Source of the DNA: Sarcocystis neurona | Taxonomy: Eukaryota; Apicomplexa; Conoidasida; Eucoccidiorida; Sarcocystidae | Reading direction: 5' to 3' | Length of the DNA stretch: 64,000 bases | Assembly (NCBI GenBank): GCA_000727475.1 | Contig: KL647305.1 | Span: forward strand, 736,856-800,855 | Shown: positions 1 through 11,387 of the stretch, piece by piece | Numbering within the stretch: the first letter of the stretch is position 1 | Layout of the letters: every line of letters begins with the position of its first letter | Translations under genes and position numbers: made by a program | Notes under the pieces: model-generated | The model's database searches: none | The model's input: only the letters and a program-made list of their open reading frames with translations | Told to the model about the DNA's origin: nothing

Positions 1-2277
1 ATATATATATATATGTGTAAATTCGTAAGAGGCACACAGACACGAACGGCACAGACGAGTAGTCACCAACACGCACACGCGAAGATACATGCAGACTGGT
101 ACAGAATATCCGTAACTATATGTCTAGACACCTGTAGACGCACTGCTCCCCAGAATATTCGTAACTATATGTCTACACACCTGTAGACACACTGCTCCCC
201 AGAATATTCGTAACTATATGTCTACACACCTGTAGACACACTGCTCCCCAGAATATTCGTAACTATATGTCTACACACCTGTAGACACACTGCTCCCCAG
301 AATATTCGTAACTATATGTCTACACACCTGTAGACACACTGTTCCCCCCGCTCCTCTTTTCAACATATATGTATGCATATTCCTATGTGCACGGTATATA
401 CGTGTATATACATGTCTATCTCTCTCTCTCCCTATATATATATATATACAGGTATTCGTGTTCTTATGTGCAGCACATAGAAGTACATATACATATATAT
501 ATATACATAATACATATATATATATACACACATATATGTGCACATACGTATCTTGCGGTCCACATATCCATATCTGCACATATATATATATATATATAGA
601 TATGTATTACGCGGATGGGAATGTATCAGCGTAATCCATGTGAAGTTATAAATAAGCAGACTCTGCTGCACAGAGGTATCAGCGAAGAGTAGACACGCAG
701 ATCCATAACGAGTTTTTCACATTTGCAGGAGGCCAACGTGTGTCTACCGTGTGTGTCTACCGTGTGTGTCTACCAAGCACCTACATGTACCTGCAGGAAT
801 TCAGCATTAATTACGAAGCCGATACGTGCGCTTCTCTTGAGAAATATGCAGGAGAGGACGAACGCTTGAATAACTACGAATTCACAACTAGGCACGTGGT
901 CCCTTTATACATAAGTGTACATATATATATACATGTGTTGGATAACGAAACTATAGACACATCAAGACATAGCTACACAAAAGAGACGCATATGTATATG
1001 CATACATATGTATACATCTATATGTATACACACATACACTAAAATGAGTGGCACCATAAACTTTATACACACACTTGTATAAATACGTATTTACTGAAGC
1101 CATGGAATACATACACATAAACGTACAAAACATACATATATATATAGATATATAGATAGATACATACGCGTAGACCACTGTACACCCCTGACACACACGC
1201 ACACGCACACGAGGAAACGTTTACCGAAGCAACACACACACCCAGATACACATATACAAAAGTTATTTATCTATCTACCTGTCTATGTATCTACCTATCT
1301 ATCTGTGTATACATGTATATATATATATATATACCTACATACATAGCGACACACATACCTAAATAAAGACACACAGAACATATCTATCTACATATATATA
1401 TATGTATATATTTATATATGTAGACACATACGTATACACCACTACATTCCCTTGACACACACACACACACACACATATACATGTAGTTACGCCGAAGCGA
1501 CATACATATCTGTACACAGGCGTACAAAACAGAAGTATCCACACACATATCCACACACATATACACCACGTTTACAGACGCGGTTCTCCATACACACGTA
1601 CGCCTATCTCTTCATCAAAACGTATCTGTCTACCTATCCTTTCCTCACTTAGAGACACATACATATCTATCTATCTATACGCACCTCTCTATCTATAAAT
1701 ATCCATCCCCACGCAGACTTGCATACGTATATCGGCACGTCTCGGCCTACACACAAAGGACGCGGATATAAGTTCTTGTGCAAGGAGATATATCTACAGG
1801 AACGTACATGTGTACTACCCCACCCCATCGGCCCCACCGTTTTCTACTTTCTCACCTGCTACGATCATCGCTTCCGCACCGTCGGTTCTGTACATCACAT
1901 ACATATGCTCTTCCGTTACTTCTTTGATCCTCTACTGACTTTCTGAAATTCTGGAAGAGACCTTCGCAAATGTATATGTGTACGTACAATATACATGTAT
2001 ACATGTATACACACACATATATATATGCACATATAAATATATACGTATTTCATATGACGACTTTTCGCCCCCGTTCGTGCCCCTTCCCATTCATCCCTTC
2101 CCCACATCTGGCCACATGTGCCCAGGTATGTCTGTCGCTTCGTTATAAGTACGAGTATATGTGTGTGTGTGTGCCAAGTTGATATAGTGGTGTATACGTA
2201 TGTATCTACGTATATATCTATATATATACATATATATCTGTGTGTACATATACATAGATATATTTTGTGTGATACTT
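1..2277. other. repeat-rich stretch without a supported gene
   Basis: This flank downstream of the PPEF gene is mostly low-complexity DNA: (TA)n tracts near 1-14, 436-450, 490-530, 580-600, 1137-1155, 1318-1334 and 2217-2240, several (CA)n runs, and a 49-bp tandem array described separately. Two short exon-like stretches (797-888 plus; 1856-1962 minus) are treated as findings. I see no complete gene. Confidence 0.6.
102..346. repeat. 49-bp tandem repeat, five copies, with internal palindrome
   Basis: Five head-to-tail copies begin at 102, 151, 200, 249 and 298. The last four are almost identical and the first carries a few substitutions. Each unit contains an 18-bp inverted repeat, GTCTACA-cacc-TGTAGAC, with perfect 7-bp arms and a 4-base loop. 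The core GTAGACAC recurs in other minisatellites of the window. Confidence 0.95.
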
Positions 2278-2512
2278 TTACGAAGTGACCTCCATACCGT
2301 CGCCACCTTCATTATAATCTTTGAATTTCTGGAAGAGCGCAACGGCTCGTATTGCCGAGGACCGTCTGCGCTGCCCGTTGGGCTCTATGCCCAAATTTCC
2401 GTCCTGCCGTTGTTGCTCATAGTGTCTGCTTGCTGCCTCGGCCTTATCTGCCAAGATCGCCTTGCCAATGCAGTGTAGTGCGCGCTGCAGCCACGGCGCT
2501 CCTTCAGTGGTT
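2278..2512 (-). CDS. possible alternative last exon of the PPEF gene (C-terminal extension)
   Basis: This minus-strand stretch has an acceptor (pyrimidine tract then GCATGCAG) at 2513 and is open for 77 codons to a TAA at 2278. The previous PPEF exon contains a good donor, GTAAGA, that overlaps its own stop codon. Splicing 3777 to 2512 keeps phase and would replace the stop with a 77-residue tail. The tail ends in KFKDYNEGGDGMEVTS, which is faintly EF-hand-loop-like (D, N and G spacing). PPEF proteins usually end soon after the fourth EF-hand, so the simple stop at 3773 is the default and this exon is optional. It could also be chance or belong to another minus-strand gene. Confidence 0.3.
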
Positions 2513-3772
2513 CTGCATGCGCGCGGAGATTCAGAACGACAGCAGAGAGACACGCAGAGGGATGCTTGGTGGCCCTCACACACATCCTTCCTAATACTCG
2601 CCAAAAGCACGCACGCCTACGACAGAACACACGTTCACATATACACAGACATGTGTTTTTACATACGTACACATGTGCGTACATATGCGTGTACACGTGC
2701 GTGTATACGTATTTGTATATATACGTAAACACATTGGCGTTCACGTCGATGCATGTATAAACATAAGTGTACTTATTTGTATATATGTGTATACCCAAAC
2801 ATACCTATACCAACATACACATGCAGGCACGAAGGAAAAAGAATAGAGGAAACGGTTTATATATGCAGCAGACAAGTCTGGAGGCCACCCTTTTACATCG
2901 ATATTTATAGACGCCCACACACGTGTATTTCCCAAGCAAATACGTACATACATGTATGGCTATATACACGAGCGAGGCCACCACTTGTTCATGGTCGCAT
3001 CACTAGGTCTGTAGCGTGCATGCTGTGTCTGGTTGGGATTCTGCCGAACTTCCTTTCCACGTGTGAACAACTCACAGCAGCTACACGGCAGCTTCTTTCC
3101 CTCTATAGAAATAGTTGGTGGGCCCTGGCGCGTGGAACTTCACATGCGTATACAGAGCTACACGTACGCCCTACGTTTGTCTGGGCAAATAGAGAAAATG
3201 GGGGCAGCACGGGGCACACGCCAACATATGTTTCCTAGACCCACAAAGAGAGTCGTGTCTGCAGAGGGCCTCCTTATTGCCCCTCTCCCCCCCTCTTCCA
3301 TGTGTGGAAAAGGCTACATATACATATATATATATATACACTCAACAGACATGTACGACTCCTCGTACGTGCACCCTTATCAGCAGAAGTAAACAAATGT
3401 AGACATGGGTGGATACGAAACGCCCCTCAGATATACATGTGTGGACCTCAGTCGACGTAGGAGCCGGTCGACCTATCAGCTACGTATTATCTTTATGCTT
3501 GCGCCCACCACGTAGGACATCAATAGAGACACAGAGAGTAAATGCATTTCCCGAGGCGGCTCGCGTCACCAAGCGGCAGCAGACCTGCATTTCCCTGAAC
3601 TGCGTTCCTCCTCTCCGCTTTGTCTGCCCTTTCCCCTACGCCGCGCGGCTGGTCAACAGACGCCGCATGCGCGCGTGCGCGCACCTTTTCCTGCGGCTCA
3701 CAAGACGGGCGCTCCCTCCGACTGCGTACACTGCACTCCCGTCTCTCTCGCCCGCACAAATTTCTGCATTTC

Positions 3773-3915
3773 TTACGATTCGTTAATGAAGTTGGAATAG
3801 ACAACTTTGAATCTGCCCAGGAACTCGGCCACATCGATGCTCCCTGCTGCCGCGTTGAACGCGGGACTCGCTGTTATCAGCCGCATCAGGATCCGGACCT
3901 GCGGCTCTGACAGGC
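3773..3915 (-). CDS. PPEF exon 11: degenerate EF-hand 4 and stop
   Basis: The acceptor TTTTGCAG restores the Gly codon split from exon 10. EF-hand 4 ([12 protein letters not shown]) keeps the second half of the fold but has lost the acidic N-terminal loop ligands. TAA at 3773 follows SNFINES. The sequence TCGTAAGAA there also forms a strong donor, so a spliced alternative tail is possible. Confidence 0.85.
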
Positions 3916-6900
3916 CTGCAAAATTCACGCACACGCGAACGCATACACGTAGACACGGATCCGCTGTCTCTACACACACGTACATAAATTTATACGTAAC
4001 GACGGCGATAGACCTCCACATACATAGACACGCATACCTACAGATGCGTACATGTATACCAGACACACATACAAACACACGTGTCTAGACACGCGCAGGC
4101 GTAGCCACGCATACGCGTCTATGTAGACGTCGTCTATATATACGTGGACGCCTACACACACCTTCGTGAAGCGTCTGTGCGCGCGTGCACGCGTACGTAT
4201 GCTTCTTCTATATATATGTGCGCACCAGCACATACCCACATGAGGCATCCATACACACGTGCAGGCATGGCGACTCCTCATGTATATATGTGTATGACTC
4301 CTCCGTAAACAGAGCAAGTTCAGCACATACGTACATGAAGAGCTTACACGGTGGCTCTACAGAGAATTAGAGAAGGTTGTCCCTCTGCCTATATGTGTGT
4401 GTGTGTGTTTGGGTGTGTGGGTGGGTGGGGGGGTGTGTGTGCAGATGCATGCAGGGGAGTCACGTGCACGACTGCCCACGCTCCGGGCAGCAAACAGTGG
4501 ACGCATGTCCTAGTATCTGCAGCCACGCCGGGAAGAGCGGTGCGCAAGCAGCGATGCCAAGAAAGACGTGCCGGCGTTGCCTGCCAGTGGCCTTTTGAGA
4601 TGTTCTTGCGCACAACACTGCCGGAAACGAAGCGTCTCAACTTGAGCTCGCGAAGGTGGAGTGTGATGAGAGTGCCGGCCAGACGCGGTTGTGTGCACAC
4701 ACGAGACGAGGAGAAGACAAAAAGAGTCTCCTCCCAGAAAGGTAAAGAAAGGAACTACCCAGACAGTCGCCAAGAAGCACGCACGAAGCCAGGGACGTCA
4801 ATTCTCTGGCCTTGCGCACCAGGTGAGACGCACGCGAGAGAGAAGGGAAGGGAGCGTCGTCGTCTTCGCGGAGGTCGCAGCACGCAGCCGAAGCAAAGGA
4901 AAAAAAAGCACCCCTCACCAGGCACCTGCCCCTCTTCTTTTGCTTCTCTTGCTCGGCGGCACACACGGCACACCGTTCCCTCGGAGGTACGGAGCTGGCT
5001 CGGAAGCGCATGTGTGAGGAACACATGCGAGAGTCAGGTGGAAACACACGTAAGTGTGGAGCAGAGACTGACAGATTTCGACAGAGGGCATCGGAGGGAG
5101 ACAAAGCGCGGGTGTGTACGTGCTCTCCAGCAGAAACAGCCGGGTCGTTTGTGCGATGTCCGCAGCAACAGCGAGAATTCAGAGAGAGACAGAGAGTGGG
5201 AGAGACAGCGACAGAAGAGAGATGGCAAACGAGAGAGACGGACTGAGAGACAAACAGAAAATACGGAAAAGTGTATGTTTGTATGTGAGAGAGAGAGATG
5301 CAGAGGGATGGTACAATTCCGATTGGTAATACAGAGATACATGTTCACAATTCCACGTATATATCTTCGTACACTCATATGCGTGTACGTCCATACGTGC
5401 GGTGTACGTACACCGCACACGGAATCGACCGCCACGACGCGTCAAGTTATGCGCTAGTTTCCACGGCGAGGTATAAACAGATGAAGACGCCTATGTATAT
5501 ATATTATATGTGTATAGTATTACTGTCCAGAGGAGGTCAGTTGATAATTGATACACATGTACAGATGTTAGTCCGAAGACGAAAATGCGGTGTAGATACA
5601 CCGCAGTAACATACCGATGTCAAGTTCGGTGATGAGCTCGTTGAATTCTCGGAAGGACACAGTCCCGTCGCAGTTCCTGTCAAAAAGCATCAGCGTTTCT
5701 TTTAAACTTAAGTCCGCGCTCATAATCGATTCGAAGACCTGCATGCAGACACAGCAGAAATCAGAAGAAAGAGAAAGTGGCGGAAATACGAGAAAAGGCA
5801 GAAGACGCTCGGAGGGGGACCGCAACGAGGCAGAGACAGCAGCCACGACATGAGAGGAAGACGCAGCAGCAGCCCCGAGAAACGCGCCCCGGCAGGCACA
5901 CGGCAGCGACGTCTGCAGGAAAAGGACGAATGATATTGAGAAAAAGAAGGCACTTGGAATGACTGCCGGTGTTGTGGAGACGGTGGGAGACACACTTGCA
6001 CCAACAAGAAGAAAAAGACGCACAGCCGCAACTGCTGCTGCTGCTCCTGCTTCTGTTGTTGCTCCTCCTGCTGCTCTGTTGCTGCTCCTCCTGCCGCTGT
6101 GTCGCTGCTGCTCCTGTTGCTGTGTTGCTGCTGCTCCTGCTGCAGTGTTGCTGCTGCTCCTGCTTCTGCTGTTGCTGCTCCTCCTGTTGCTGTGTTGCTG
6201 CTGCTCTTGCTGCTGTGTTGCTGCTGCTCCTGCTGCCGTGTTGCTGCGCAGCTTCACTTCTTTGTCTGGCGCGCTCGTCCACCGTGCTACCACAATCTTC
6301 CTTCTCACAACCCCCCCAAAGCAGATATGCACACATTCTCATACCTATAGAGATGCACATATCCATGAATAGACATTCTACCGATTTACCGATATATGTA
6401 CATATACATGCATGTACTTCTGCGTATTAGACGTCCCAGGAGTCAGCGCAAATCCACAACGCGTGTTGGTTGAACATCGATTTATAAACAGTGCAAAGAA
6501 TGCGAGGGCAAAACTCTACACACGGATACACCCAAATGTTTACATGTATGTGTCGCCTTCAAAGTTCATACGGACGAGCAGACATACACGTCTGCACACA
6601 CACATATACATATAGCACGCAGCGACACGGGTATATACGTGTAACAGCTCTGCACATATATGCTTGAATGAATGGTACGTGTACTACGGGAACGGAGGAG
6701 GACGTCCCCGAGTGTGTGCTGGCAAAGCTTACGTCTTCTCCACATATATGCGTCGGTTTATCCCTAGACATGTATACCATATATATACATGTATTCCCAT
6801 GTATTCCTCTCCACGTAGTAAATCGCCCATATAAAACTATACGTATATACACGTATGTCCATGTAGCCCTCTCCGCGTAGTACATTCCCCATACAGAAAT

Positions 6901-9900
6901 ACACGTATAATACAGACGTATGTCCCCGTAGCCCTCCCCCTACGTAGCACATTGCCCATACAGCAACATTTGTATACAGACGTCTTCCCATATAATCCTG
7001 TATACGTAGAAGTCCGCCGATACGGAAATGTGTGTACAAATTCGTGTATGCATTTGCACCGCGTATTGCTCATCTTCACCGCTACATATATATGCATGTA
7101 TGTGTAATTCTAGTATATGCGCATGTATTGAGGGTAAAGGCGAGTATACAGGGGCTCCTGCTGTTCTGACGCCGGTTGAAAAAGGCAAGCGGGCCTACCC
7201 GGGCAACGCATTCTCTTCGCCAGTTGAGGTGCTTGCACTTGGCAGGACGAAACTCCACTTTGTAGCGATTTAAAAAGTCGTTGTAGCGAACGTAGCCGTC
7301 GACGTCTACAGCTTGCAGTCTCTTCATCAAGTACACCCAGGGGAAATCCTGTCCCAAGACGATGGCGCAGGCCTCTCTGACAAAGCAAGGAAGCGCAGCA
7401 GCTCCCGCAGAAAAGAAGGCAACCATGAAAAGGGGCCTCAAATTCGAACACCGGGAACTTCCACCCACGTGCCGGGAGCGCGCTTACACGCCCGACGCAG
7501 TAGCAGCACACCTCACGGACGTCGTCTTTTCAATTTTGAAGATGCGCGGAGAATCGCTGGGCTGCTGCGTCTCGTCTCGTGACAAAAATGCTTTGCTCTT
7601 CCCCTTTCTCTCTGTCGTCAACGTTCCTCAGCACCGGAGGAAAGCCGACGCATGCGCAAAGGAAAAGGCAGTTCCTTCGACGCAGCGCCTGATGCCCGTC
7701 TACCTACTGTGTGGAAGAAGAACTTCCCAGAAGAAGAAGTCGGGCAAACGCAGAATAGAAACGGATGGCGAAGATACTGCGAATCTGCGCAGCGGCGTGC
7801 TGGCGAGGCTTCTCACAGTCGCCAGCAGCCACATGCGTGCAGGGAAGAGGAACACGTCCCAGAAGACGGCTACTCGCCCCCACAGGAGAAATGCCAGAAA
7901 ACGCAAGAGCAGCAGCAGCACAAGCAAGGAGAGCCGAAGCAGTGACGCAGCAGCAGCCGCAGCAGCAACAGGGCACAGACGCAGCAGGAGAAGCAGCAGC
8001 AGCCACGGACTCACACGGGCCCCACCAGTACCAGGCAACTTTTTGCAGTAGCAGGCGCAGAACGGGAAGCCGCTGCTGTGGATAGAACGGCAGCAGTGGA
8101 GGACGCAGCGCCCGTGTGGAGAAAGCAACCGGGAAGAAGCAGGAATCGCAGCAGACGTACAGGACCTTGCTGCAGCAGTTGCAGCAAGCGGCACGTGTGT
8201 CAATGTCCATGTATTCTACATTCCCGCGGAGAAGATAGATCCTCTGTCTTATATGTACTACTGACGTAGCACAGTACGAGTAGCAGTGGGAAGTCAAGTT
8301 GCCTTATCGATCTGTTCAAAAGCATGTACGTTTTTAGAAAGATAAACGCACGTACATATACACATGCATACTAATTCATCTACATACAAATATATATACA
8401 TATATATACATATATATATATATATATGTACACAAAGAGGCATATACATATACGTGTGTGTGTGACCCAGTGTTCACAGGTGTACACATTCCATGCATTT
8501 AAATCGCATATACATATATATATATACACATATACGCACTGATTCTCCTGCATATAGAAACAGATATATGTACGTATGTGTCTAGACATGCGGCTATGCA
8601 TCTTATCTGCTTCTTCCTTTAAAACGCCGCTGCCTCGGATTTCTACCCACCATCGCAGCAGCTGCACGGATGGGAACACCTGCGCAAATCCACATCCTCG
8701 CCCCAGCGTCTGTATCCTTATTACGCTACATATGTATATATATATACATATATATGTATACACATGTGTATATACATACGTGTGTACATATATATACACA
8801 TCCGGCGTCATTTCTTTATGTACATACTGTCCGTATCAGGAGACACCAGGATATAAAAATATATATCTAGCGATGCTACGTATGTTCTGCATGCGTATAT
8901 ACATATATATAGATGTAAATATGGTGCTCTGTGCATACATCCAGAGACAATTAAAGTCCCTGTGTAGAGAATATTTATATATACATGTACGTGTGCGTAT
9001 CTGTTACTAGGGGCGCGTGAACCTTTTCGTACCGACAGTATCTCTATGCAGATATAGACGAGTCCACCGGCTTCGTTGTTTCAGCAGTATACCAACACTG
9101 TGCTCTGTCCAGATGTATGTGTCTCTCCTCTCCAAGCTGCTCCTTCATACACACCGGCGGCATATATATATATACATATATATTCGCTCTTCCCCTCACA
9201 CTCGGCCTCCTATGCACGTATGTAGATAGGAAACAGGTCCAAGTAGATACACATATATATATACATGTATGGGCAGCTATTTCTACGCGAATGTTTACAC
9301 ATATATACAGTCGTTCACAGAGAGAGACAACACTCGTGTACACGGAGTCAAATATACGTTTACACATATATGCAGAATAGACACGCCAGTGCTGCGTGTC
9401 TCTATACACACATATATATGTATATAGATAGCACCCCGAGGGGTAAAGAGATACAGAATCTTTTCATATAGATAGCGCTAGACGTGTCCTGAATCCACGC
9501 CTGTAGCCAGAAGCACGGAGAGATAAATAGATTGCTATACATGTACATATACACAAATATATAAGGAGACAGCTATACCGCAGACGACAATCTCAACGAA
9601 GAATACACGAAAATACACACACACACACATATCTATATACATATGTACACGTACATGCACATAATACACACAATTCTGTTCCTCTCTGTCTCTCTCTATA
9701 TTATAAAAGAATACACACGCAAATCCAGATACATATGTATGTATATAGGTATACGTGCGGACACACGTATACACACGTCTGTCTATACATATATATATGT
9801 GTAGTTATAAACGAGTGTATCGAAGAGAAGTTCCCCCGGGGGGTGTGCGCAGCGTGAGTTTGTGAGCAAGCCAAGGGGTGGTGTACCTCCACTGGGCAGG

Positions 9901-11356
9901 GGTGACGAGGCCACCTCTTTCGTTGTCCATGTTGAAGAAGCACCACCAGAGGTCCTGTTTCTTTTCGCAGATGACTTTGCAGATCTTTTGAACGATTTGG
10001 GCGTTCATGCGTGCCGCTGCTGAGCGACGGTGTCTGCGCTTCGCCTGCATTTCGAGCTTCTTCATTTTCGCCTGCAGCAGCACCTTCTGCGTGGCTGCGC
10101 ACGTCTCGCTGTGCAGCAGCTGAATCTCCGACAGAGACGGCGCCATGTACTCCTGGATCTCAAACGCCAAGTTCGCTTCGAAGATGATCTAACAAGACGA
10201 GTCCACAACAAAACAGTGCAGCCCTTCACATTCATATACGTATACCTATCACCCACACATACATATTTGTGTTGAGCACGGGGTGAGCGAGCGACCGCCA
10301 CACACGCACGTGTACGCATAGAGAAACGGGGGGGCAATAGACACGCGAGAGGGACGACAAAGGAGAGAATAGACGGAGAGAAGAGGACAGACACAGGCGA
10401 GGAAGAACTAACAAACAGAGGGAGACACAGAAACATAAGACGGGCGCATTTACGTATATATATATATATATATGTATGTATACAGACAACCAGGGAGAGA
10501 CACAAAAGCATAAGACGGGCGCATTTACGTATACATATATATATATATTTGTAGTGGGAAGAGAGAGTCAGTGGGGAAGAGTCCTACAGAAAAACTAGAC
10601 CTCTAGGGAAGACTCTCGCAATAGAATCAATAGATGCATGCATGTACACACGGCAACGCGTGTCCACTTCGCGACAAAAGGGGCAGAAAAGGAAGACGTG
10701 GATCTCTCACGCTCAATCCACCACTGAAGCGCCTCCAGGCACATCCTCACCCAGAAGTTCTACACATATGAAAACATTCGAGGACACACATGCAGAAGAC
10801 AAAGAAACAGGTGCACTAATTCGTCTACTCACAGAAATACCTAAACATGTAGATACACACAAGTAGACACCAGATCTATATGGTCTACACAAAAGCCGTT
10901 CCACAGAAACACTGTACGTACATATATATATGTGCATGTGGGATGATATATATATATATATGTACGCGATATATATCTGTGTATACACGTGTGCGATATA
11001 CACGCCTATACATGTGTATACTGACAGTGGAAGTGTCCAACAAGCAACCTGCACGTCGACCACCTACGAGGCCCCCCAGACACGGGTTCACAATCAGACA
11101 CAGAGAAACTCTTCACACGTATACACATATTTATATACCGTGAGAGACACAGAGACACAGAGACGCAGGTGCACACACATGCCTCGTCAGCAATCAAACA
11201 GAAACAAATAGATATATATATATACATATATATATGTATGTACACACACTCAGACACAAATACGTGGCTACACACAAGTATACATATATACACTCAGACA
11301 CATATGCGTGGCTACATATATATATATATATATGCACTCAGACGCATATACTTGGC

Positions 11357-11387
<31 letters not shown>

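Noticed and set aside
5568..6332. 254-codon minus-strand frame with poly-Gln/Ser
   Set aside because: Only the PPEF exon 10 part (5615-5738) is supported. The Gln/Ser part is intronic triplet repeat beyond a clear acceptor.
8590..8701. Minus-strand exon candidate ([20 protein letters not shown]) with a good acceptor between PPEF exons 8 and 9
   Set aside because: Direct joining of 9887 to 7376 keeps phase and gives exactly the family spacing between EF-hand 1 and the FPW motif; inserting this segment would break it.
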